From an uncultured Bacteroidales bacterium (lineage in GTDB: Bacteria; Bacteroidota; Bacteroidia; Bacteroidales; F082): 34,166 nucleotides of DNA. A model generated the notes under the pieces. It made no database searches and was not told the origin of the DNA. It saw nothing but the letters and a program-made list of their open reading frames with translations. Position numbers and translations under genes: made by a program. Where the stretch lies: the NCBI GenBank assembly GCA_937902805.1, contig CALEMB010000112.1, positions 1 to 34,166 on the forward strand. Reading direction: 5' to 3'. Positions 1 to 7,051 of the stretch are shown in pieces (within the stretch, counting starts at the first letter, position 1; every line of letters begins with the position of its first letter).

Positions 1-35
1 CTCGTGTCTCGTAGTCCCGAGTCCAATATGCAAAC

Positions 36-43
36 TAAATTTG
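36..43 (+). promoter_or_regulatory. possible -7 box upstream of porX
   Basis: TAAATTTG fits the Bacteroidota sigma-factor -7 consensus TAnnTTTG, 57 bases before the porX start codon. No convincing -33 TTTG element lies at the expected distance upstream, so this is a weak call. Confidence 0.25.
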
Positions 44-100
44 CTCATCTACTTAAAATAAACGCCCCGTTTTTCCGTTTTCCTTACAAATTATCAAATT

Positions 101-1654
101 ATGGACAGAACCACCATCCTTTGGGCCGACGACGAGATTGATCTCCTGAAGCCCCATATCATGTTTTTAGAACAGAAAGGCTACGAGGTAGAGACGGCCA
201 ACAACGGATCAGATGCCATCGACCTCGTGCGCCAACGCCATTTCGACATCGTATTTTTGGACGAGCAGATGCCTGGCATTTCTGGCATCGAAGCCCTCGA
301 AGTCATCAAACGAGAGTATCCCAACCTTCCCGTGGTGATGATCACAAAGAGTGAGGAGGAACGTATCATGGAGGATGCCATCGGCTCTAACATAGCGGAT
401 TACCTCATCAAGCCCGTCAACCCGAACCAAATCTTGCTTTCGCTGAAACGCAATCTTGAGAACAAGAAACTCCGCGATGAGAAGTCGACGATGGGCTATC
501 AGCAGGAGTTCCGTAAAATCAGCATGGACCTCAATAACAACCTTAACTTTGTCGAGTGGGTTGACCTTTATAAGAACCTCGTACGCTGGGAGTTAGAGCT
601 GCAAAAGTCGGCAGACGAAGGCATCAAGGGTATTCTTGCCGACCAGAAACAGGAAGCCAACACGCAGTTCACACGTTACATCGAACGCAATTATGTGGAC
701 TGGATTCAAGGCAGGTCTGAGAAACCTGTGATGTCGCATACTGTGGTGCGCGATAAAGTGATACCTCACCTTGACGACAACGACAAGCCGCTGTTCCTCA
801 TCGTCATCGATAACCTGCGCTACGACCAATGGAAAGCCATCCAACCGCTCATAGAGAACCATTTCCGCGTGGAGGCCGACGACATTTATTACAGCATCCT
901 GCCCACCACTACGCAATACGCCCGCAACGCCCTTTTCGCCGGACTGATGCCACTCGAAATCCGTCGCCGCTACCCGAAATGGTGGGTCGACGAGGAGGAT
1001 GAAGGCACGAAAAACCAGTTTGAAGGCGAACTGCTTGGTGAGCAACTGAAGCGCTTCGGTAAAAACATTAAGTACTCTTATAATAAGGTGTTGAATTTGC
1101 AGGCGGGCAAAAAACTCTATGAGCAGATGGTCAACCTGATGCAGAACAAGTTGAATGTCATCGTTTACAACTTTGTGGATATGCTCTCGCATGCCCGCAC
1201 TGAGATGGAAATCATTCGAGAATTGGCTGATGACGAAGAGGCTTACCGCTCGCTGATGTACTCCTGGTTTGAGCATTCCAGCCTCTTCGACATGATGCGC
1301 TTCATCGCCGAGAAGGGCTGCGACATGATCATCACCACTGACCACGGTTCCACATACGTCGAAAAACCCGTCCGCATCCTTGGCGACCGCGAGGTGAACA
1401 CCAACCTGCGCTATAAGTATGGCAAGAACCTGAAATACAACCCGAAGGAAGTCTTCGAGGTGAAAGACCCGGAGAAGATTTTCCTGCCGAAAGTCAACCT
1501 TAGCACGACCTACGTCTTCGCCGGCGAAAGCGACTTCTTCGCCTACCCGAACAACTACAATTATTACGTCAGCTATTACCGTAACACCTTCCAACACGGC
1601 GGCATCTCCATGAGTGAAATGCTGATTCCGGTGACGCACCTTACTGCGAAATAA
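101..1654 (+). CDS. porX: PorX-type response regulator with PglZ domain
   Basis: The protein has 517 residues. The N-terminal receiver domain (about 1-120) shows the acidic pair D10/D11 in WADDE, the phospho-acceptor D54 in FLDEQMPG, T82 and K104 in the IKP motif. A helical linker follows, then a C-terminal PglZ domain of the alkaline-phosphatase superfamily from about residue 200. There VIDNLRYDQW (D237) and PTTTQYARN (T269-T271) match the metal and nucleophile region, and TTDHG matches the late metal site. In P. gingivalis and Flavobacterium, PorX works with the sensor PorY and sigma factor SigP to control T9SS genes, and its PglZ domain is a zinc phosphodiesterase. No porY is in the window. 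Length and all key residues look intact. The start follows an AT-rich leader; the next gene, tsaE, has its own promoter. Confidence 0.93.
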   Translation: MDRTTILWADDEIDLLKPHIMFLEQKGYEVETANNGSDAIDLVRQRHFDIVFLDEQMPGISGIEALEVIKREYPNLPVVMITKSEEERIMEDAIGSNIADYLIKPVNPNQILLSLKRNLENKKLRDEKSTMGYQQEFRKISMDLNNNLNFVEWVDLYKNLVRWELELQKSADEGIKGILADQKQEANTQFTRYIERNYVDWIQGRSEKPVMSHTVVRDKVIPHLDDNDKPLFLIVIDNLRYDQWKAIQPLIENHFRVEADDIYYSILPTTTQYARNALFAGLMPLEIRRRYPKWWVDEEDEGTKNQFEGELLGEQLKRFGKNIKYSYNKVLNLQAGKKLYEQMVNLMQNKLNVIVYNFVDMLSHARTEMEIIRELADDEEAYRSLMYSWFEHSSLFDMMRFIAEKGCDMIITTDHGSTYVEKPVRILGDREVNTNLRYKYGKNLKYNPKEVFEVKDPEKIFLPKVNLSTTYVFAGESDFFAYPNNYNYYVSYYRNTFQHGGISMSEMLIPVTHLTAK

Positions 1655-1663
1655 TAAAATAGC

Positions 1664-1752
1664 CGCTTTGCGTCACTGCGAGGAACGAAGCAGTCCAGAT
1701 GGAAGTGTTTTCTGGATTGCTTCGTCGTGCCTCCTCGCAATGACGCGAAGCG
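1664..1752. repeat. long imperfect palindromic intergenic element
   Basis: Two 20-base arms, 1664-1683 and 1733-1752, are inverted copies with two mismatches (CGCTTTGCGTCACTGCGAGG against the complement of the right arm). The complementarity continues inward through the GAAGCAGTCCAGA / TCTGGATTGCTTC segments. The whole element could fold into a stem of over 30 base pairs. It fills most of the gap between porX and tsaE and could act as a porX terminator. Its type resembles the dispersed palindromes found in many copies in Bacteroidota genomes; that copy number is inference here, since only one copy is in the window. Confidence 0.85.
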
Positions 1753-1768
1753 TATCAAAAAAAAGCAT

Positions 1769-1776
1769 TATCTTTG
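1769..1776 (+). promoter_or_regulatory. -7 promoter box of the tsaE-aroB-aroA operon
   Basis: TATCTTTG matches TAnnTTTG exactly and lies 20 bases before the ATG at 1796, giving a short leader. The -33 region would fall inside the right arm of the palindromic element and shows no clear TTTG. Confidence 0.6.
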
Positions 1777-1795
1777 CACCGAAATTGTGTTTACG

Positions 1796-2233
1796 ATGAG
1801 TGTTAAACAGTTCAAAATAAACAACGTAGAGGCATTGTCTGAGGTCTCCGATTACTTGATTTCTATTCGAAACGAGGCCGATGTCGTTGCCTTTTATGGC
1901 GCAATGGGCGCGGGCAAGACGACTTTAATCAAGAATCTGTGCCACAAAATGGGCGTCACCGATGAGGTGAACAGCCCGACTTTTGCTATTGTCAATGAGT
2001 ACATTACTGAGGAAGGAGAGTCGGTCTACCATTTTGATTTCTATCGTATTAAGAAACTGGAAGAAGCCTACGACATCGGTTTCGAGAACTATTTCGACAG
2101 CGGTAACCTCTGCCTCATAGAATGGCCGGAAATGATAGAGCCGCTGTTGCCTGAGAAGTTTATTCGCGTGGAGATTCAGCATGGTGAAACGGATGACGAA
2201 CGGGAGGTTTATTGTGAACTGGTTGGGGCATGA
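1796..2233 (+). CDS. tsaE: tRNA threonylcarbamoyladenosine biosynthesis ATPase TsaE
   Basis: The 145-residue protein matches the TsaE family in size. It carries the P-loop GAMGAGKTT (residues 35-43), the family signature NSPTFAIVNEY and the downstream HFDFYR and CLIEWPE motifs. TsaE acts with TsaB and TsaD in making t6A37 on ANN-decoding tRNAs in the cytoplasm. I chose the ATG at 1796 because it follows the -7 box at a suitable distance and gives the normal N-terminus; an in-frame upstream extension would run through the palindromic repeat. The stop overlaps the aroB start by 4 bases (ATGA), so the two are probably translationally coupled. Confidence 0.93.
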   Translation: MSVKQFKINNVEALSEVSDYLISIRNEADVVAFYGAMGAGKTTLIKNLCHKMGVTDEVNSPTFAIVNEYITEEGESVYHFDFYRIKKLEEAYDIGFENYFDSGNLCLIEWPEMIEPLLPEKFIRVEIQHGETDDEREVYCELVGA

Positions 2234-3234
2234 GCGAAAAACTGAAAAATAACATTTCTACAGCCTCAAGAGTCTTCATCCTCACCGATGAAAACGTGGC
2301 TCCCTTTTGGCTGCCAGAAACAGAATATTGGCTGAACAGCGAAAACGCCATCAAAATCGTCATCAAGGCAGGAGAACGGCATAAAAACCTCCAAACCGTC
2401 CAACGCATATGGAAGACCATGTTGAAGCATCATGCCGACCGTAACGCCTTGCTAGTCAACCTTGGTGGTGGTGTGATAACTGACTTGGGCGGTTTTGCAG
2501 CCTCGACTTACAAACGCGGAATCAAATTCCTTAATATTCCCACGACATTGCTCTCAATGGTGGATGCGGCGATAGGGGGGAAGACAGGCATAGATTTCGG
2601 TGGCGGCAAGAATCAAATCGGTACCTTCACAGAGGCGGAAGAGGTCATCATTGACCCGGTGTTTTTGTCTACCTTGCCCAGAAGGGAACTCCTTTCTGGT
2701 TTGGCAGAGATGCTGAAATACGGTTTTATTTCCGATGCCAACTTGTTGAACACCAACTTGGAGAATTATCAGGATTACATTCTCCGTTGTGGCGAAATCA
2801 AGCGCGGGATTGTGGCGCATGACCCAACTGAGAAAGGTCTACGCAAGGTTTTGAATTTCGGCCACACGATAGGTCACGCTATCGAAAGCCATTGCCTGAC
2901 CACGATCCATCCCTTGTTGCATGGCGAGGCCGTGGCAATGGGTATGGCGGCGGCGCTTTGGCTCTCCGTGAAACAATGTGGCCTGGAAAAAAAAGTGCTG
3001 AATAACTATGAGAAACAGCTTCCTATACTGCTTTCAGAAGCGGAAATGAACTTGACCGAAGCTGACAAGGAACCCATTTTTTCTTATCTCGCCCTCGACA
3101 AGAAAAACAAAGGCGAGCAACCGCAATTTGTATTATTGGAGGCGGTTGGAAATCCTGTGTGGGATGTGGAAGTTGATACTGAAGAGGTGAGGAGTGCATT
3201 GGCTTATATTATCAATAAGGTGTCGCATCGATGA
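2230..3234 (+). CDS. aroB: 3-dehydroquinate synthase
   Basis: This 334-residue enzyme converts DAHP to 3-dehydroquinate in the shikimate pathway, using NAD and a divalent metal. The NAD-binding GGGVITDLGGF (79-89), the IPTTLLSMVDAAIGGKTGI block (103-121), LAEMLKYG (158-165), NFGHTIGHAIE (209-219) and HGEAVAMGM (231-239) supply the metal and substrate residues of the DHQS family. It is slightly shorter than many homologues (about 350) but complete. It overlaps tsaE upstream and aroA downstream by 4 bases each, making a tight tsaE-aroB-aroA operon. Confidence 0.95.
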   Translation: MSEKLKNNISTASRVFILTDENVAPFWLPETEYWLNSENAIKIVIKAGERHKNLQTVQRIWKTMLKHHADRNALLVNLGGGVITDLGGFAASTYKRGIKFLNIPTTLLSMVDAAIGGKTGIDFGGGKNQIGTFTEAEEVIIDPVFLSTLPRRELLSGLAEMLKYGFISDANLLNTNLENYQDYILRCGEIKRGIVAHDPTEKGLRKVLNFGHTIGHAIESHCLTTIHPLLHGEAVAMGMAAALWLSVKQCGLEKKVLNNYEKQLPILLSEAEMNLTEADKEPIFSYLALDKKNKGEQPQFVLLEAVGNPVWDVEVDTEEVRSALAYIINKVSHR

Positions 3235-4430
3235 AACTGAAATGCGACATCCAACTGCCCGCCAGTAAGAGCGAAAGCAACCGTGCCCTGATGATTGCGG
3301 CGTATGGTGGCTTCGCTCCTGATTTCCAAAATCTTTCCGATTCAAATGATACCAAAGTACTGAGAAAAGCATTGGATAGTTTGCCTTTTGTGTCATTCCA
3401 GCGTGGCATTGAGCGTCGGCGGGAATCTATAAAAGGCCTACCTCAAATCATCGACATCGCTGACTGTGGCACTGCGGCCCGTTTTATGACAACCTGTCTG
3501 GCTTGCCATGAAGGCTATTGGCTCTTGACAGGCACGGAACGTATGAAACAACGTCCCATCAAACCTTTGGTGGATGCTTTGTTGACATTGGGCGCTGATA
3601 TTCAGTATGTTGAAGAACATGGCTTTCTTCCCCTGCAAATCTACGGCAAAGCCCTTCAAGGAGGTAAAGTCAGCATGGACATGAGCCAAAGCAGCCAGTT
3701 TGCCTCATCCTTGTTATTGGCAGCTCCGATGTTTCCACAAGGTCTTGAACTTGAGCTGCTAGGTAATGCCAATTCTTTACCCTACCTCGATTTGACCCTC
3801 AATATGATGCGCCATTTTTCGGCACGGGCTGAAAAGCAGGGTAGAAGGGTTGTCGTAAAGCCTCAACCTTACAAGAAACAGCCGTTTACAGTGGAGCCCG
3901 ATTGGACAGCGGCTTCCTATTGGTATGAGATGGCGGCCTTCAGCGAGGAATGTGAGATCAGGCTGCGAGGCCTTTCGACAGGCTCAAGGACCGTGAACCT
4001 TCAAGGTGACTCAATCATCGCCGAATGGATGAAGTCATTCGGCGTTTGCACCACTGCCGCTGACGATGGTGTCGTTCTGACCAAAATGCCCTTTGAAAAT
4101 AAGATTCTTTCTTTTGACTTCGCAAATTGCCCCGACCTCTATCCGACTATGGTAGCCACCTGCGCTGGACTACATTTCGAGGCGGAATTTACGGGTATTG
4201 CCAACCTTCACCTGAAAGAATCCGACCGTGTTGAAGCGATGCGCATGGAACTGGCCAAATTGGGAAATGTTCCCTTGCATTTTTGCGCCCACAACGACCA
4301 TCGTGTCGTCATGGCCTTGGCTCCGCTAGCAATACTCTATGGATCAGCCTCTTTTGATTGTCCAGAGGTGGTCGGGAAATCCTATCCTGACTTTTGGAAA
4401 GATGTTTCATTTTTGCCTATTATGTGGTGA
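3231..4430 (+). CDS. aroA: 3-phosphoshikimate 1-carboxyvinyltransferase (EPSP synthase)
   Basis: The protein has 399 residues and makes EPSP from shikimate 3-phosphate and PEP. Family motifs are present: PASKSESNRAL near the N-terminus, DCGTAARFMT, QSSQFASSLLL, ADWTAASYWYE-like, LQGDS (257-261), LKESDRVEAM and HNDHRVVMA near the C-terminus. It is shorter than the enterobacterial enzyme (about 427), as is usual for Bacteroidota. Residues about 248-255 (LSTGSRTV), just before LQGDS, are encoded by DNA resembling a dispersed intergenic repeat. From memory, homologues have fewer residues at this loop, so a small in-frame insertion is likely. The catalytic motifs are intact, so I expect an active enzyme. 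The start overlaps the aroB stop (ATGA). Confidence 0.93.
   Translation: MKLKCDIQLPASKSESNRALMIAAYGGFAPDFQNLSDSNDTKVLRKALDSLPFVSFQRGIERRRESIKGLPQIIDIADCGTAARFMTTCLACHEGYWLLTGTERMKQRPIKPLVDALLTLGADIQYVEEHGFLPLQIYGKALQGGKVSMDMSQSSQFASSLLLAAPMFPQGLELELLGNANSLPYLDLTLNMMRHFSARAEKQGRRVVVKPQPYKKQPFTVEPDWTAASYWYEMAAFSEECEIRLRGLSTGSRTVNLQGDSIIAEWMKSFGVCTTAADDGVVLTKMPFENKILSFDFANCPDLYPTMVATCAGLHFEAEFTGIANLHLKESDRVEAMRMELAKLGNVPLHFCAHNDHRVVMALAPLAILYGSASFDCPEVVGKSYPDFWKDVSFLPIMW
3971..3993 (+). repeat. dispersed repeat copy inside aroA
   Basis: CCTTTCGACAGGCTCAAGG (3971-3989) matches the reverse complement of 5251-5269 at 16 of 19 bases. It encodes the loop before the LQGDS motif of AroA. This is the core of a TTCGACARGCTCARG-type element that is normally intergenic, here kept in frame. 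Confidence 0.6.
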
Positions 4431-4478
4431 AAATAACCGCATTTTTAGAATAATTGGCCTTGTTTTAAAAAAATTCCG

Positions 4479-4486
4479 TACTTTTG
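4479..4486 (+). promoter_or_regulatory. -7 promoter box of the LutA-like gene
   Basis: TACTTTTG fits TAnnTTTG, 25 bases before the ATG at 4511. A TTG at 4460-4462 could be the -33 element, though the 16-base spacing is shorter than the usual 19 or so. The preceding aroA ends at 4430, so this gene has its own promoter. Confidence 0.55.
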
Positions 4487-4510
4487 TAGGATATTTTGCG
4501 CATTAGTGAT

Positions 4511-5233
4511 ATGAAAGTTGAACTTTTTGTCCCTTGCCTCATCGACCAGTTCTTCCCGCGAGTGGCCGCCAATACCATGAAGATATTGGAGCGCACGGGT
4601 GTAGAGGTGGAGTACAACCCCGAGCAGACCTGCTGTGGGCGTTTTGCCTACAATGCAGGCTTCTTGGAGGGTGCCAAAGAATTGGGTGACAAGTTCCTCA
4701 ACGACTTCTCATATAACGGTCCTGTGGTGTCACCCTCAGCGGCATGTGTGCATTATATCAAAAAACGCTATCCTGAACTCTTCTTCAATACTGCAAACCA
4801 TTTGAATTTCAAGCGAATGGTGGATAATGTCTATGAACTGACCGATTTTCTGGTCAACATAGTCAAATTTGACGACTTCGGTGCGGAGTTTCCTTACAAG
4901 GTAACCTTCCACGACAGTTGCAGCGCTTTGCGTGGCATGGGTCTTGGCAAGGAAGCACGGCAACTGCTTTCCAAGGTGAAGGGACTTGAACTGGTGGAGA
5001 TGAAGCAGACTGACCTCTGCTGTGGTGCAGATTTCTCCTTGGAGGTGAACCACGAGACTTTGGCCTCGGGCATGGCGGCTCACAAAGTGAAGAACGCCAT
5101 GAACACGGGCGCGGAGTACATCGTCTCCACAGACATGACCTGCCTCATGCACCAACGCACCTATATTGAGAAAGAGGGATTGCCTATCAAGGTAATTCAC
5201 ATTGCCGATGTGCTGGCCTCAGGGTGGGAATAA
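4511..5233 (+). CDS. LutA/YkgE-family (Fe-S)-binding protein
   Basis: This 240-residue protein has two cysteine-rich CCG domains (PF02754). The first has PCLIDQFFP and QTCCGRFAYNAG; the second has HDSCSALRGMG, DLCCGADFSLE and TDMTCLMH. This is the layout of LutA/YkgE, a heterodisulfide-reductase-type subunit that in Bacillus works with LutB and LutC in lactate oxidation. Here no lutB or lutC follows, so the partner and substrate are unknown. I chose the ATG at 4511 over a TTG 15 bases upstream because it is correctly placed after the -7 box and starts the conserved MKVELFVPC strand. It lies between the aro operon and the polysaccharide locus and appears to be its own transcription unit. Confidence 0.85.
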   Translation: MKVELFVPCLIDQFFPRVAANTMKILERTGVEVEYNPEQTCCGRFAYNAGFLEGAKELGDKFLNDFSYNGPVVSPSAACVHYIKKRYPELFFNTANHLNFKRMVDNVYELTDFLVNIVKFDDFGAEFPYKVTFHDSCSALRGMGLGKEARQLLSKVKGLELVEMKQTDLCCGADFSLEVNHETLASGMAAHKVKNAMNTGAEYIVSTDMTCLMHQRTYIEKEGLPIKVIHIADVLASGWE

Positions 5234-5239
5234 TTTGAT

Positions 5240-5280
5240 CGGTTGCTGAGCCCTGAGCTTGTCGAAGGGTCGAAGCACCG
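5240..5280. repeat. dispersed hairpin repeat after the LutA-like gene
   Basis: A 41-base imperfect palindrome directly after the LutA-like stop. The outer stem pairs CGGT(T)GCT with AGCACCG, and the inner part pairs CCCT with AGGG around a GAGCTTGTCGA core. Its core is the reverse complement of the repeat seen inside aroA (16 of 19 bases). It may serve as a terminator, but has no T-run. Confidence 0.65.
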
Positions 5281-5305
5281 ATTCTGATAAAAAAAGGAAG
5301 AATAA

Positions 5306-5863
5306 ATGAACGACTATTACGTACATGAAAGCAGCTACATCGACGACAATGTGAGCATTGGCAAAGGGACCAAGATCTGGCATTTTTGCCACATACAGAA
5401 AGGTGCTGTCATCGGCGAGAATTGCTCTTTCGGGCAAAATGTGAATGTGGGTAATAATGTCCATATCGGCAACAATGTCCGCGTGCAGAATAATGTTTCC
5501 ATTTACGAAGGTGTTGATATTGAGGATAATGTGTTTTGTGGGCCGAGTTGCGTGTTCACCAATGTGATCACACCGCGTGCCCATTTTCCCGTGCATGGTG
5601 TGTATGCTAAGACCCGCATCTGCGAGGGTGCCTCGTTGGGAGCCAACTGCACGGTGGTTTGCGGCCATACCGTGGGCAAAAGTGCCCTCATTGCCGCTGG
5701 CGCCGTGGTAACCAAGGACGTCAAACCCTACGCCCTGATGGCTGGCGTGCCTGCCCGACAAATCGGCTGGGTGTGCGAATGCGGCAAGCGTCTTGACCAT
5801 ACGCTGCAATGCGAATGTGGAAGGAAATACAAGGAAAACAACGGAAATTTGGAATCATTGTAG
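5306..5863 (+). CDS. WbpD-like sugar N-acetyltransferase (left-handed beta-helix)
   Basis: The protein has 185 residues. Hexapeptide repeats of the [LIV]GxxxxI type run from about residue 10 to 150 (IGKGTKIWHFCHI, IGENCSFGQNVNVG, IGNNVRVQNNVSI, CEGASLGANCTVVCG, AGAVVTKDVKPYALMAGVPARQIGW). This is the signature of WbpD/WlbB, which acetylates the 3-amino group of UDP-2-acetamido-3-amino-2,3-dideoxy-D-glucuronate with acetyl-CoA. The C-terminal tail has four cysteines (CECG...CECG), common in this family. The next gene is the matching WbpE-type aminotransferase, which supports the assignment. wbpA and wbpB are not in the window. FdtC-type acetylation of a deoxyhexose amine is the main alternative. 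A purine-rich AAGGAAG precedes the start. Confidence 0.82.
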   Translation: MNDYYVHESSYIDDNVSIGKGTKIWHFCHIQKGAVIGENCSFGQNVNVGNNVHIGNNVRVQNNVSIYEGVDIEDNVFCGPSCVFTNVITPRAHFPVHGVYAKTRICEGASLGANCTVVCGHTVGKSALIAAGAVVTKDVKPYALMAGVPARQIGWVCECGKRLDHTLQCECGRKYKENNGNLESL

Positions 5864-5887
5864 AGACGCAATGCATTGCGTCTCTAC
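5860..5887. repeat. perfect 28-base palindrome overlapping a stop codon
   Basis: The 28 bases are an exact inverted repeat centred between 5873 and 5874 (core GACGCAATGCATTGCGTC). The wbpD-like stop TAG at 5861-5863 lies inside the left arm. It could form a 12-14 base-pair hairpin between the wbpD-like and wbpE-like genes. I recognise the type as a repeated element common in Bacteroidota and some cyanobacteria; only this copy is in the window. Confidence 0.85.
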
Positions 5888-5909
5888 CAGACCAATCAAT
5901 AGATAAAAT

Positions 5910-7040
5910 ATGCAATTCAGAGATTTAAAAACACAATATAACACCTTGAAGGCCGAAATGGACAAGGCCATCCTGGATGTGGTCGCCTCTTCGGCCTACG
6001 TCATGGGCCCGAAAATCAAGGAAATGGAGACCGCCTTTGCCGACTATGTTGACGTAAAGCACTGTATCGCCTGTAACAGCGGCACGGATGCTCTCTTGCT
6101 GGCCTTAAAGGCATGGGATGTGAAGCCCGGAGATGCCGTCTTCGTTCCTAGTTTTACCTTTTTCGCTTCGGCTGAGGTCATTGCCATGCAAGGTGCGACG
6201 CCTGTCTTCGTCGATGTCGACAAGGATACTTTCAACATGGATGTCAACGACTTGGAGCGCAAAATCGAACAGACTCTGAAGGCTGGTCAACTCACGCCTC
6301 GCGTCATTATTGCTGTCGACTTGTTCGGCTTGCCCGCGGACTTCAAGGCTATCCGTGGATTGGCTGACAAGTATGGTCTTTATGTTCTTGAAGATGGTGC
6401 CCAAGGTTTTGGTGGTCGTATTGGTGACAAGACAGCCTGCTCTTTCGGCGACATTTCCCCCACCTCGTTTTTCCCCGCCAAACCCGTGGGCTGCTACGGG
6501 GATGGCGGAGCTGTGTTTACTGACAACGATGAATGGGCAGCTCTCGTCGACTCTTACCACATCCACGGTAAGGGTAGCGACCGTTACGACAACATCCGGA
6601 TCGGTATGAATTCTCGTATGGATAGCATCCAAGCGGCCATTCTGTTGGTCAAGTTAAAGGCTTTCAAGGACTATGAGTTGGCTGATGTCAATAAGGTGGC
6701 GGCATCTTACACAGAGAAACTGAAAGATGTTGTGAAAACGCCAATAGTCCCTGAAGGTTATTATTCCAGTTGGGCACAATATACCTTGCAAGTGAAGAAT
6801 AAAGAGGTCAGGGCTGGCTTGCAGGCTGCCTTGAAAGCCTTGGATATTCCTACGGCTATCTATTATCCCATCCCGATGCATCGTCAGACGGCATTCAACT
6901 ACTTGGATATCAATAGTAACCATTGCCCTGTCGCCGATCAGTTGGCCGACACGGTGATTTCGTTGCCCATCCATCCTTACCTCTCCGAGGCTGATCAGGA
7001 CATGATTTGCGAGGCTGTTCGCGAGTATTGCCAGAAATAA
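5910..7040 (+). CDS. WbpE/PorR-like PLP-dependent sugar aminotransferase
   Basis: This 376-residue protein is a DegT/DnrJ/EryC1 family member. It has the N-terminal FRDLKTQY, the NSGTDALLLAL cofactor-phosphate region, the VFVDVDKDTFNMD strand, EDGAQGFGG and the PLP-lysine motif FFPAKPVGCYGDGG (K191). The nearest functional model is WbpE, which aminates UDP-2-acetamido-2-deoxy-3-oxo-D-glucuronate. In P. gingivalis the WbpE-type enzyme is PorR, needed for A-LPS and thus for anchoring T9SS cargo. The preceding wbpD-like gene would perform the next step. Specificity within this family cannot be fixed from motifs alone, so another amino sugar is possible. Confidence 0.85.
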   Translation: MQFRDLKTQYNTLKAEMDKAILDVVASSAYVMGPKIKEMETAFADYVDVKHCIACNSGTDALLLALKAWDVKPGDAVFVPSFTFFASAEVIAMQGATPVFVDVDKDTFNMDVNDLERKIEQTLKAGQLTPRVIIAVDLFGLPADFKAIRGLADKYGLYVLEDGAQGFGGRIGDKTACSFGDISPTSFFPAKPVGCYGDGGAVFTDNDEWAALVDSYHIHGKGSDRYDNIRIGMNSRMDSIQAAILLVKLKAFKDYELADVNKVAASYTEKLKDVVKTPIVPEGYYSSWAQYTLQVKNKEVRAGLQAALKALDIPTAIYYPIPMHRQTAFNYLDINSNHCPVADQLADTVISLPIHPYLSEADQDMICEAVREYCQK

Positions 7041-7051
7041 AGCATAACGAC

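Noticed and set aside
593..1639. Long minus-strand open frame (348 codons) opposite porX
   Set aside because: It is a shadow of the porX codon pattern; its translation shows no domain and porX is intact and well conserved on the + strand.
1727..1795. Upstream in-frame extension of tsaE
   Set aside because: It would translate the right arm of the palindromic repeat and lie upstream of the -7 box; family alignment starts at 1796.
4736..5200. Minus-strand open frame opposite the LutA-like gene
   Set aside because: Antisense to clear CCG-domain coding sequence; no recognisable product.
5219..5809. Minus-strand open frame of 196 codons opposite the wbpD-like gene
   Set aside because: The product is repetitive and low in complexity because it mirrors the hexapeptide repeats of the true gene; no start context or family resemblance.
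6310..6609. Plus-strand overlapping frame inside the WbpE-like gene
   Set aside because: A frame shadow with no family resemblance and no independent start signal.
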